Below are positions 24,842 to 36,600 of a DNA stretch of 64,000 bases, piece by piece. A model generated the notes under the pieces. The model made no database searches and was not told where the DNA came from. It saw only the letters and a program-made list of their open reading frames with translations. This stretch comes from Liolophura sinensis (Eukaryota; Mollusca; Polyplacophora; Chitonida; Chitonidae). The translations under genes were made by a program, and so were the position numbers. The stretch lies in NCBI RefSeq assembly GCF_032854445.1, contig NC_088295.1, positions 3,970,501-4,034,500 of the forward strand, read 5' to 3'. Each line of letters starts with the position of its first letter. The stretch's first letter is position 1.

Positions 24842-27800
24842 ATGGGAAGTTTATTTGGGAAGAAGAAGAAACCAGAATCAAGGGTGACAGAACAAGATAA
24901 AGCTGTCTTGGTGAATAAGCTTTATGTCATCCCTGTCTTTTTATCTTATCTGAGAAAGATAACCGGTTGTCGTCGTTGTTGTTGCAGAGGTTGTGTATGG
25001 TCGCCAGTGATTTCACTTGACTCGTCACCGTTAATTAATTGATCTGTTGGGCTCCATAATTTGTAGTTGAATAAAAGATTCTACTTCCATTGTCTGACAA
25101 TAAGAGGTGGGACTTGCATGAATGTAGATGCCAAGTAGCTTTTCTTTGCGAATCTCATCACAAATGTCAGTCAAACTCGGCCTCTGCTTGCCGTTTGTCA
25201 TTTTGTCAAATCTCGAATCCTATCTCGATGACATTAATTAATTCACCACCTTGTGATCATTTTAACAATTAAAACTTAGGACCAAGCACGTCGCCGTGGA
25301 CAGCTATTTTCAACTGTCGCATGACATTACTTGTCTAACATTGAAATTCTCCTGAAAACTATATATTACTAGTGGCGTGTTTAGGCATAGGTTCAATCAT
25401 CATATTCCAATCAAGAAGGACATAAAAAGAATTTGTAATTTTAATGCATGGGTAATTTTGGGTACCACCAGCTAGGATCTCATTGAAACTTGTTCCATGG
25501 AGTTGGTGTTCAGAAGTTTGTGGCAAGTTTTTTTTTTTATAGAAAGGGATAGATTGTGTTAATGTATCTCTTTTAAGTGTTTATTGACTGGCACAGTTAA
25601 AGTATTTCTACTTTTTTTTTTCTTTCAGCAATTGAAACAACAGAGAGATAAGCTAAAACTGTATCAGAAGAAAATCAATGCTCAGTTAGAAAAAGATAGA
25701 GAAGTTGCCCGGCAGCTGCTGAAAGATGGCAAAAAAGAGTTTGTATTCTTTGTTGTTACACTTACATGTAACACTCCTAACTTCATACTTTAGCGTATTG
25801 GAGGGGGCCTCCATGGCTCAGTTGGTTAGCGCGCTAGCGCAGCGTTATGACCCAGGAGTCTCTCACCAATGCGGTCACTGTGGTTTCAAGTCCAGCTCAT
25901 GCTGGTTTCCTCTCCGGCCGTAAGTGGGAAGGTCTGTCAGCAACTTGCGCATGGTCGTGGGTTTTCTGTGGGCTCTGCCCAGCTTCCTCCCACCATATTG
26001 CTGGCCGCCATCGTATCAGTGAAATATTCTTGAGTACGGCTTAAAACACCAATCAAATAAATAAATAAATAATAAATAACTTTTGCGTACTAGAGACCTC
26101 TAGTATGCCTTCAGCAGATGATGACTCAAAATTTAATCTTGGTCAGGACTGAAAAGTACTTTTGGTCTATTCTGAAAGAGTTCTTTGGGAAAAAGCTGAC
26201 TCCTTTGGGGAATCTAATGCATGATGGCTCATGTGTGTACTCACATAGCTACATGTACACATAATCCAACAGCTTTGAAAACACCTGTGAAAAATTCTTT
26301 GTGGTGAGTAACCTATCCCTATCATATAAGATAAGGTCAGTCGGTAGGGAATTTTTTTTTTTTTTTTAAATTCTTGCTATGAGAAAGTTTGAGATTTTAA
26401 AGAAATCAACATGGAAAGAAATTTTCAATATCTCAATAAAATATAAAAGTTCAGTCAGATTATGACCATCCAACTTATTTTTAAGAATAGCCTGGAAGGA
26501 AACTAAATGTTGTTCAACAGCTACTAATTTGTTGATTGTTTTAATTATTTACTTTTAGAGAAGTTGTTGTAAAGAAAAGATATGTTGTGTCTTGCAGGAA
26601 GGCCTTGCTAATGCTGAGGAAAAAGAAATTCCAGGAAAGCTTACTTGAGAAAACTGACAATCAATTGGATAACATAGAAAAGATGGTGAGATAGCTAGGG
26701 GAGATTCAAAGTCATTCAACAAAAAGTTAAATAGTATTCCCATGTAAAGGTGAATGTGCGTTATCAGTGACTCATCCTTCACTATTAATGTGTGCACTAT
26801 AATACCAATGTAGACTGGTCTGCTGATTTGATGACACAGTACATCCAGTGAGGAAATTATACCACTGAGTGTCCGCTTAATATTTTGCTGAGAAAATACT
26901 AGAAATTTAACTTTTCTGAAAAAACTATCACTTTGCTGAAATTTTATCTTAACTGATAGTTTTGAGGTAGCAAGTACTGTTACGTCTACTGCTTGATTTG
27001 GACTTCTTCATTTTATACCTCATGTGAAGGCCTGTCGTGCTACCTTTTACCTGGTTAAATATGTGCTCCCCTCCAAAAGATTTATCCCAGTATTGTATTT
27101 TCTCATGTTGCTAATTTTATATTCACTGCTTTCTAGGTTCAGGACATCGAGTTTGCCAAATAGAGTCCCAGGTTATAGCTGGTCTGAAGACAGGAAATGA
27201 ATCCCTGAAGAAGATGCATGAGGTAATAAAACTTGGTTGTGTGTATAATAATGAGAGTACATGTAATCTTGTGAAGAAGTCATGACATTAACTCAGCATC
27301 GTATGACTGAAAAATTGGTAGGTAGGATGTTAAACCCCAAACACTCACTCAGTCACGACATTTACAGAGACCTGTGACATGGGTGGAAGCACATTCGCAG
27401 TCCTTAACGTATAAATACATATATAACACATATATGGTAACACAGAAATCACTCTCCTGAATTTCATATTAAGTAACGAGGAACAGTAAACTTAGGTAAA
27501 GACTGAAGGGAAAATAGGTATTTTCAGAATGATTTCCACATGTCTTAATCATGTCTTTATGTAAACTTTTATGCCAATTCTAGCGCCAAATATCTAAGAC
27601 ATGAATTATTTTACACATTTCTTTTGAAATTTAAACATGTATGATGTCAAAATTGCACATATTATCAAACGCAATCTCAATTTATTGCAGATTTAAGTTA
27701 ACCATTGCAGAAAATAATGGCAAATCTAGTGTTGGTATGTTCCCTGTTGCAGAGATTCTCAGGGGAAAATACATCACGTAGCTTGTCTTTTGCTTTCATT

Positions 27801-30800
27801 AGGATTAGAGGGGTGAAGTACATGTATACGTTGTACTAATATCCTGGTTGTATAAGGTGAAGTACATGTATACGTAGTACTAATATCCTGATTGTATAAG
27901 GTGAAGTACATGTATACGTAGTACTAATATCCTGGTTGTATAAGGTGAAGTCCCCCGGGCAGTGCCCGGTTTCCACCCACCATAATGCTGGCTGCCGTAG
28001 TATAAGTAAAATATTCTTGAGTACGGCATAAAACACCAATCAAATAAATAAATAAATATAAGGTGAAGTACATGTACACATACTATTATCCTGGTTGTAT
28101 AAGGTGAAGTACATGTACGCGTAGTACTAATATCCTGGTTGTAGAAGGTGAAGTACATGTACACACAGTACTAATGCCCTGGTTGTATGTGGTGAAGTAC
28201 GTGAAAGTCTGTTGATTTGAGAGCAGACATTAAATCTTGAATATTTACTTCATGCTTGTTGCAGCTAATGTCGCTGGAAGACGTGGAGAAGATCATGGAT
28301 GAAACTCGGGATGCTGTGGCTTACCAAGAGGTATGCTGTCTGTAAACCTATTACCCATTGGATATCATGAATATTCCTCCTGTGAGGATATCATGAATAT
28401 TCCTCCTGTGAGGATATCATGAATATTCCTCCTGTGAGGATATCATGAATATTCCTCCTGTGAGGATATCATGATTATTCCTGCTGTGTGGATGTCATAA
28501 TTATTCCTCATGTCTGAATATCATAATTATTCCTCATGTGAGGATATAATGATTGTTCCTCCTGTAAGGATATCATGATTATTCCTCATGTCTAGATATC
28601 ATAATTATTTCTCATGTCTGGATATCATAATTATTCCTCCTGTGATTATATCATGATTATTCCTCCTGTGTGGATATCATGACTATTCCCCCTTAGTGGA
28701 TATCATGATTATTCCTGCTGTGTGGATGTCATAATTATTCCTCGTGTGGATGTCATGATTGTTCCTTATTTCTGGATGTCATGATTATTTCTCATGTCAG
28801 GATATCATGATTATTCCTCTTGTGTGGATATCATAATTATTCCCCCTTAGTGGATTTCATGATTATTCCTCCTGTCAGGATATCCTGACTATTCGTCACA
28901 TGTAGTTATCATGATTATTCCTTGTGTGGATATCATGATTATTCCTCATGTCTGGATATCATGATTATTCTTCATGCGAGGCTATCATGATTGTTCCTCC
29001 TGTGAGGATATCATAATTATTCCTCATGTGAGGATATCATGATTGTTCCTCCTGTGAGGATATCATGATTATTCCTCATGTCTAGATATCATAATTATTC
29101 CTCATGTGAGGATATCATGATTGTTCCTCATGTGAGGATATCATGATTGTTCCTCCTGTGAGGATATCATGATTATTCCTCATGTCTGGATGTCATAATT
29201 ATTCCTCATGTCTGGATATCATGATTATTCCTCATGTGAGGATATCATGATTCTTCCTCCTGTGAGGATATCATGATTATTCCTCATGTCTGGATGTCAT
29301 AATTATGCTTCTTCAGGTATAAGATCAGGTGGGTATTTCTGTTGGTATATGTTACTGAGGAACTGTGTGATTGTACTGCCAATAGTCTGATACAAGTATT
29401 AGTGATCACTGTGTGACATGTTGACCCTTGGTCTGTGAACAGGAAATTGATGCTCTATTGGCGGGAGGGCTGACACAGGAGGATGAAGATGAGGTCCTGG
29501 CTGAGCTGGAGGCTATCACAAAGGTTTGTCAATACAAAGAAAACCTCAGAGATAAAATAGGTTTACTTTCAGGAATTTTAAAGTCTAAGAATGATATTTT
29601 ATCATGCTGCACATTTTCAATAACAAATAATCAGCTTTTCCTGTAGTCTAGCCTATTGAAGTACTAGGGCCTCTTGTATAGACTGTAGGCTAAATTGATG
29701 GTAACTACCATGGTAACATGTTTTCACATATGCCACCATCATAGTAACAATCAACTTGACCTACACTTTTGCCTTGTGAAAGCGGCCCCTGGCAGATATC
29801 AAATTTGTGCCTTTGCGCTAGTTTAAAGAAATCATTTGACCCAATGTACATATGCATGGGTAAAATACACCACCAGAAGTTTAAAAAGCATAACTTCTGT
29901 TTTTGTGATATAGCATGACAGAGAAATCACGGTTCAAAGTAAGCAAAATTGCTTATAAAGCCCCTCCATTTTATCAGTTTTAACAAATCAGACACAAGTT
30001 ATTTCTAAAACGCACCTTGAGGACGTTTCTGCTCACATACCCCAAACCCTGTTTTTGCATTTAATCATTTGACTGTGGAGTACAAGTGACTCTGGCATGG
30101 CTCATCCCACAGCCTTGTAAAAATTCTTCATTGAAAGTTGATTTACAGAATTCCCATCCTCTTCACAAAAAAGCCTGTGACCGTTTAGGTCTGTTTCCAC
30201 CCCTTTTCCGAAATAGCTTTAAGTTATATTATTTGTTGTCTTTTCTTTTAACAGTTGTTTTCCTCTACAGGTTAACTAGCCTGGTGAGGTCTATGAAATG
30301 TACACAAGAGATTACCAAGAAATGAAGCATATTGAGCTTTAGGGTAAATCTGTATCTCTGAGGTTTCAGCTTCAGGTTAAGCTGTGAGGTGTGAGATAAT
30401 ACAATGGCTGTGTTCATCTTCTCTTCCACTTTCTACAGGTGGAGTTATTGAGCTTTAGGGTAAATCTGTATCTCTGAGGTTTCAGCTTCAGGTTAAGCTG
30501 TGAGGTGTGAGGTAATACAATGGCTGTGTTCATCTTCTCTTCCACTTTCTACAGGTGGAGTTATTGAGTTTTAGGGTAAATCTGTATCTCTGAGGTTTCA
30601 GCTTCAGGTTAAGGTGTGAGGTAATACAATGGCTGTGTTCATCTTCTCTTCCACTTTCTACAGGTGGAGTTATTGAGTTTTAGGGTAAATCTGTATCCCT
30701 GAGGTTTCAGCTTCAGGTTAAGGTGTGAGGTAATACAATGGCTGTGTTCATCTTCTCTTCCACTTTCTACAGGTGGAGTTACCTAATGTTCCAGAAGACA

Positions 30801-31357
30801 ATCTTGCAGATGAAGAATCAGAAAAACCAGGTACAGTGTGTCCTTCTCACCCTCCACAAAAAAACTTGACCAAACTGTTCTGTTTAGGTTGTCAGGATGA
30901 GCTTTTATGGATTTTTCTGGTTTAATATTCAACATTTATAGCCAGCTTTATAATGCTTTTCATCAGTGGACACTTGTGAAGCCCCCACCTTGTTTATTTA
31001 TTTGAATTATGTTTTACACTTATATTTTACTTACACGACGGCCGCCAGCATTATGGTGGGAGAAAACCGGGCAGAGCCCGTGAGAATCCTCCACCATTTG
31101 CAGTTGCTGGCAGAGCTTCCCTAGTATGGATGGAGATGAAATCAGCATGAGCTGGATTTGAACTCGTAGTGATCACTTTGGTGAGAGGCTTCTGGGTCAT
31201 TGCGCCATGCTGGCACACTAATAACACTAACCTCACAGGCTCTGCTTGCCTCTTGTTGAGGGAAAGATATATCTAATATGCGTCTTGTGTTTTAGTTACA
31301 GAAGCCAAAAGGGCAAAGACAAAGAGCCATGCGAGAGAGGCCGTTCCTGCATCATGA
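24842..31357 (+). CDS. CHMP6: CHMP6 / VPS20, ESCRT-III subunit (one-base frameshift in exon 4)
   Basis: CHMP6 links ESCRT-II to ESCRT-III and nucleates CHMP4 filaments on endosomes. Eight exons: 24842-24910, 25629-25738, 26598-26685, 27137-27222, 28265-28330, 29443-29523, 30773-30830 and 31296-31357. The product starts MGSLFGKKKK with Gly2 available for N-myristoylation. It continues RVTEQDKAVLQLKQQRDKL, a basic helical core, LMSLEDVEKIMDETRDAVAYQ and IDALLAGGLTQEDEDEVLAEL, the Snf7-family order, and ends with a Lys/Arg-rich tail. The exons sum to 620 nt, one short of 207 codons. In exon 4 the expected QIE follows a GCC codon with one C missing (GCCAAATAGAG near 27156), which gives an immediate TAG if read literally. 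Every other junction is in phase, so a sequence error or a recent mutation is more likely than an old pseudogene. Confidence 0.95.
25803..26076 (+). mobile_element. Full-length tRNA-derived SINE (family A)
   Basis: The head GGCCTCCATGGCTCAGTTGG and GGTTAGCGCGCTAGC fits a tRNA A box, and GGTTTCAAGTCC fits a B box. The body has CCTCTCCGGCCGTAAGTGG, GGTCGTGGGTTTTC and TTCTTGAGTACGGC, and the tail is CACCAATCAAATAAATAAAT. It lies in CHMP6 intron 2 in the gene's own orientation. Its head is intact, so it serves as the reference copy for the fragments elsewhere in the window. Confidence 0.88.
27290..27360 (+). mobile_element. 3' end of a third repeat family (family C)
   Basis: The stretch TATGACTGAAAAATTG, followed by TTAAACCCCAAACACTCACT, resembles the 3' terminus of a dispersed repeat that I associate with molluscs. 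It shares TATGACTGAAAAATT with the longer copy near 40300-40500. Confidence 0.5.
27785..28205 (+). repeat. 42-bp minisatellite in CHMP6 intron 4, split by a SINE
   Basis: About seven units contain GTGAAGTACATGTATACGTA, GTACTAATATCCTGG and TTGTATAAG. The array is interrupted at 27947-28060 by a SINE 3' fragment, so the array predates that insertion. Confidence 0.85.
27947..28060 (+). mobile_element. tRNA-SINE 3' fragment (family A) inside a minisatellite
   Basis: It begins at CCCGGGCAGTGCCCGGTTTC, continues through CCATAATGCTGGCTGCC and TTCTTGAGTACGGCATAAAA, and ends CACCAATCAAATAAATAAAT. It is 5'-truncated, as expected for target-primed reverse transcription. Confidence 0.8.
28362..29310 (+). 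repeat. 26-bp minisatellite in CHMP6 intron 5
   Basis: About 36 units contain GGATATCATGATTATTCCTC followed by CTGTGA or ATGTCT. The first four units are nearly identical (GAATATT version) and the rest diverge. The array fills most of the intron between the VAYQE and IDALL exons. Confidence 0.9.
30326..30772 (+). repeat. Tandem copies of the CHMP6 exon 7 3' splice site
   Basis: Four units of 109-116 bp end at the genuine acceptor. Each carries the pyrimidine tract TCTTCTCTTCCACTTTCTAC, the AG and the first nine exon bases GTGGAGTTA. Copies of the junction sit at 30439, 30555 and 30664, and the functional one is at 30773. The functional copy continues CCTAATGTTCC, whereas the others continue TTGAGTTTTAG or TTGAGCTTTAG. 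Confidence 0.88.
31000..31230 (-). mobile_element. tRNA-SINE copy (family A), antisense
   Basis: On the plus strand it reads TTATTTATTTGAATT (tail), GCCGCCAGCATTATGGTGGG, CCGGGCAGAGCCCG and TGGATTTGAACTC (reverse B box). The tRNA-like head is degraded. It lies in CHMP6 intron 7. Confidence 0.8.
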
Positions 31358-32033
31358 CAGTTGCATCTGGTATTTGACATTTACATGTTGGCAGGACTTA
31401 CATAGCTGGCAAGTCTGGCAGGATATTGTAACAGTTGTAAGGAAGTCACCCCACCAGCTGACCTTCAGACAATAGTCTTCAACAATTACAAAAAGAAAGT
31501 ACCACATTAACGGGCATGCCATTTACATCAGGGTTTTTGTTTTTTCACATTTCTAAGTCTGAGAATGCTTTATATGCAATCAGACTATTTCTTACCTGTG
31601 TTTTCTCATTATTTAATGAGCGCCTGTTTTAATTAGAAATCAATACTGTCAGTGTATAAATTTCACGAAAATATATTTTAATTTGTATTGTATGATAATA
31701 GGATAGATAAAAAGTGCATTCAACTGTTTAATTCTCAAATCATGAGATGTTCTGGTTCACAAATGGATCAATCTCTGGTTCAATTCTGATTTGTAATACT
31801 GGTTCATGTAATATGTTTTACCTGTCTATTACATGTATGATTTAATGATATAAATGTCTATTTAAAAAAATAATCCTCAGCCTGTGTATTGCTTTTCCAT
31901 TAGTTATTTAAAATGCTTCAGTGGAGCATCAATTGGTGGGTACTTATACAATCAGTTTATGCATATTTTCAGGTTTTTAGACAATGAAATCAGTTGTGTC
32001 AACATACATTACACTCACATCATGTACATGTGG

Positions 32034-32039
32034 AATAAA
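32034..32039 (+). terminator. CHMP6 polyadenylation signal
   Basis: AATAAA sits 677 bp after the CHMP6 stop codon in AT-rich sequence with no open frame of note. It is the best candidate for the transcript end; cleavage evidence is not available. Confidence 0.55.
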
Positions 32040-33610
32040 GTTTTTACTTTATAAAACTATGAAGAAGAGCTATGTTGTGAAGAATGTGTTTTAAATGGAA
32101 CTTTGGATTACAACTGAAATCAAATCAACTGAATGCATCAGCTGCTGCACACAAAGTTTTTCACTTGTATTTTTCAGCCCAGTTAATTTGCTTTCTCTTT
32201 GACAAAATTTCATTTATATAGAAATGTCCGGTAATAAGGTGTCAGTAAAAATGAATGTACTTCAGTCAAGTCAATAATTAATTTTTCTATGAGTTTTATG
32301 GGTGGAGGAGTGCCCAGGGTAAACCACTGATTGTTGACAAGTTACCAATCAACTTACCCACTAATATATTGGTGGAAGACGAATGGTTCTTTTCTTTTCA
32401 TCCATATGCTGGTTTATACTAAACATAGTATAAGAAAGGCTCAAAATAATCCTTACCAGACAGCCAATATAAACAATATGTTTCAGCAACCTGTGAATAT
32501 TGCGTAAAACACCAATTAAATAAATATATACAATACAAATAAAACCATCAGTAATTAATCTAATTATGTTGTAGAAAAATGGCATGGATGAAACATACAT
32601 ATCTCTTCCTATTTCTCATGAACTAGTACATATATAGGCCTAAATAATGATGTAAAACAGTCCTCAACTTGCCATGTAGGGCAAGATCACCTGTACTGTG
32701 TTTATGAAAATATATTTCATACCATTAATTAAACCGCTAAAGAAATGAAATGACAATGAACTTCAACTGATTTAACACTCAGAACTTCGTAAATATGTGG
32801 GTAGAAGGATCCCAGAAGGATACACAAGGCTTGTCCTGTGTCATTATCTAGGTCGTCAAGTTGAGTTAAACAGTTCGGCATGCTATATACCCATGTTATT
32901 GTCATACAGTATAATTCTCTAGAAAGGATTTTGTGTGTAGTCTTGGTATGTACGTGTTCTGTGGACTTTTGTGATAGGTTGGTTGTTGTGCTGTGTAGCA
33001 TAGATCCCGATACACGTGCACAATTTCAGTTACCCCTAACAACTTACTCACGCCCCCCACCCCTCATTGAATGGGGCTAGCCGACACGTTTCTGGCCAGA
33101 CATGGGTTAAGTTGTGATGGTACGCGTGTGCTCTTTCGTAATGCGTTGAAGTATAATGCTCCGGTCTTGAATGTTACCAATATATGGTTATTGGCAAAAT
33201 CGGAAGCAGTAAAGAACCAGGTTCATTCATTAAGGAATACAGTATTCTTCATGTGAAAATGCAAAAGCGTGATGTGGCTTTATGCAACATCGATTCATTT
33301 TATTACAGTATGTTTTATGTAAGCCCTGCCGTTAGTTCACTTGACATACATGTTAGAACCTATTCCGAAACTGTCGTGTACACTATTAAACATTCAACAA
33401 TTACATGTTATGCTTGTGAAAGGTATACAAGCTGGAGTTGTCTAAATTACACCACGTGGCGAAAACACCGGAACTTGGGGTGTGTTAGCGATGTGCGCAT
33501 GCGGTCTATGACGCACCGAGCACATGGTGTCTCGTTTTCACGACCTCATTTTGGAAGTGGCAGCGAGCAGGGAGAAGTATTGCTCACAGACACAAGTCTA
33601 CACAACACAA
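32040..33610. other. Intergenic region between CHMP6 and nucleolin
   Basis: I see no coding exon here. At 32285-32385 there is a minus-oriented fragment of SINE family B (TTTTATGGGTGGAGGAGTGC, AAACCACTGA, CAAGTTACCAATC), and at 32495-32530 only the tail of a family A copy remains. The last 150 bp must hold the nucleolin promoter and 5' UTR; they contain no clear TATA box. Short open frames here have no recognisable similarity. Confidence 0.6.
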
Positions 33611-36600
33611 ATGGCTCCAAAACAGGTGAAAGCCGCGAAGGTATTGTAGTTTGTCATACTATTTTAACATGTACAACATGCTTTTCATGAATTTATTTGC
33701 CTATCAGGTCATTAATGTTCGTGTAAATTGGATTTTCATGTGCATATGGTGCAGAATGTACCGTGGTATTAAATAGACCACGTGCATCGTGCTGGGCGAA
33801 ATGGCATGTGGTCTAAGAAATCTTTTTCAGTTATGCTGTTTCTACCTTGTCTGGTTGACTCATACGCTAGCATGCATACCAGTTTCAACAAAGATGAGCT
33901 ATAGAGCAAAAACTGTCTTCCTAGAGACTTTTGAAGTACATATACCTTTACAGTGAATGTAAATTAAGAAAATTAGAGCTTGTCTTAATTTAGCCAGTAA
34001 TCTCAAATAACAATATTTTTAAGATGCCTGATGTAGAATGAGTGTATATCAAAATCTTGCCTATATTCTAGCAACGTTTGTTTAGTAAATCACAGTTGTG
34101 GAAAGTAAATTTAGGGTTTAGCTTGCATTGTGCTTCACTTTTCAGGCTGGGAAGAAGCAAAAGGTGAAGAAAGCGCCTCCCAAGAAGGTTGTGCAGGAGG
34201 CATCAGAGGAGAGCTCTGATGAGGACTCTGAGGTAATTATGCTCTGGTGTGGGGACTAAATAGAGTTCCATGCTGATGGGAGGACAGCTACGGATAATCC
34301 AAACACCAGGAGGTTTAGAAATACATGAATATGCCATATTCCTTGCTGGTCAACCTCTGATCCCAGCCATTCCGTATGTGAACAGATTGAGTGCGAATGG
34401 TTACGTCACAAATCTCTAGCTGGTCACATGGATATCGGCAAAATTGTCTAATGACAGCCTCAGCGAATCTGAATTGTCTAATATCTTGTATGGAGGTCAG
34501 GTTGTTAAATACATAGAGCAGAGCATTTAATGATGGATTACTAATTGTAGGAAAGTATGGCAGTTGTAAAATATAGGTTGATGCTTTTATCAGAGACTGA
34601 GCCCCTTCTCGGATATTCATTTTGTGAATCTGGTTTGTCAGTGACAGCAAGCTGAGCTTAAAATCTCATGAAATAGTAGAGCCCCTCTATCAGTCATTTA
34701 TTGGATGATGGATTAGCTATACAAACCCAAAATACACTAGGCTTGGCGGGCGTATTACTTTAACCAAAGATACTTGAGTTTCCTACTGGCATAAAAATAT
34801 CCAAATAGCATCAATATTCAGAACCTGTTTGATCCTTGATGGGTGGTTTACGACAGTGTTTGCAGTGTTTTAAACGCTGGAATGTAGATTTCACTTTGAA
34901 ATGATTGTTTATTAGGAGGAAGAGATAGAAACTCCAGTGGTGAAGAAAAAGGCCAAACCAGTGGTCCGGGCTAAAGAAGAGGATAGCGACGATAGTAGTG
35001 AGGAAGACAGTGATGAGGAAGGTAGGGAGACCACACGGATTCACGGATGTTGTACAGAATGTCATTTAGTTACGAAAATTGGTCGTAAGTGGGACAGTCC
35101 ACCAGCAACCTACGGATGGTCGTGATTTTCCTCCCACCACAATGCTGACCACTGTCGTATATGTGAAATATTCTTGTATGGTTTAAAACTCCAGTCAAAT
35201 AAATAATTCACGAAGATTAAATTTGACCTGAAGATTTGTGTCCCAGATTCCTTGCGTTGCTAGACAAGGTACTATCTTCTTCCACAGAGGAAACTCCTCC
35301 AATAAATGGTGCTAAGGCAAAATTAAGTGAAAAACAGAATGGAAAGACTGAGGAAAACGATGATGAGGATGATGAGGATGACGATGATGACGATGAGGAT
35401 GACGATGATGAAGAAGAGGAGGAGGAAGGTACAAAAGCTGCTAATAATGTTTGTGATACTGTCACCAAGAAGAGGAATGTATGAAAGTTGTTATTAATGT
35501 TTGTGGTACTGTCATCAAGAAGAGGAAGGTGTGAAAGGTGTTAATGTTTGTGATACTGTCATCAAGAAGAGGAAGGTATGAAAGGTGTTAATGTTTGTGA
35601 TGCTGTCATCAAGAAGAGGAATGTATGAAAGGTGTTAATGTTTGTGATGCTGTCATCAAGAAGAGGAATGTATGGAAGGTGTTAATAATGGTTGTGGTAC
35701 TGTCATCAAGAAGAGGAAGGTATGAAGGCTGTTACTAATGTTTGTGGTACTGTCATCAAGAAGAGGAAGGTATGAAGGCTGTTACTAATGTTCGTGGTAC
35801 TGTCATTGAAAAATTCATTTTTTCAAGAAGTGATAATTGCTTTTATCTGTTGTCAAATTGGCCATGAAAAAGATCTAAGTAACCATTAGGCCCTTGATAC
35901 TTTTCAGTCTCTGTTTGACTCTCCTACCTGGAGTGTTGAACGTTGGTATGTTTTCACTGAGTTGCCCTTTGAGTTTTAAGCTATGGTTCAGTTTTTAAGA
36001 AACTATGGCCATTGTAGATGAAGAAATATATCATGCAGATTTATAGTTTTTTTTAGAATGTATTTTCTGAACCATTATTGTCCTGTTTTGAAACTGGCTA
36101 AGAACGTAATACATCTGTTTGTACACTAGAAGAAGCCCCACCTCCAAAAGCCAAGCCACAGAAAAGGAAGGACAAGCCTGCAGCCAAACCCAAGCAGCAG
36201 GCCATGGAGGTTGAAGGTAAACATTTGAATATACTGCAGATAGCATTTACTACAGTATAGCATTTCTTGTCTTGTACTCATCCCCTCTTTAAGTTAATGA
36301 CGCTTGTTAGATCAGTAAAAAGATAGACAGAACATGATGCGTGGATGTTGTTTGTTTGAGTACCGTAAACAAATTTTATGTTTTGCAGAAGATGAAGACG
36401 ATGATGAAGAGGATAGTGAAGAGGAGGAAGATGACAGTGATAGTGAAGAAGAGGCTGTTAGCAACAACCAGGGAAAACGGAAGAAGGGACAAGCTGACAA
36501 ACCATCTAAGAAGGCAAAAACTGATACTGGTGAGTCCACAGTTTTTGTACATCAATTTAGGACAGGACATTTGTAAAAGTTGGGGTTAAGACATATCAAA

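Noticed and set aside
33184-33690. A 168-residue open frame before nucleolin
   Set aside because: It has no recognisable domain and overlaps the nucleolin 5' end in another frame; chance is the simplest explanation.
35217-35468. Poly-serine open frame on the minus strand
   Set aside because: It is the antisense of the nucleolin acidic GAT/GAA codon run.
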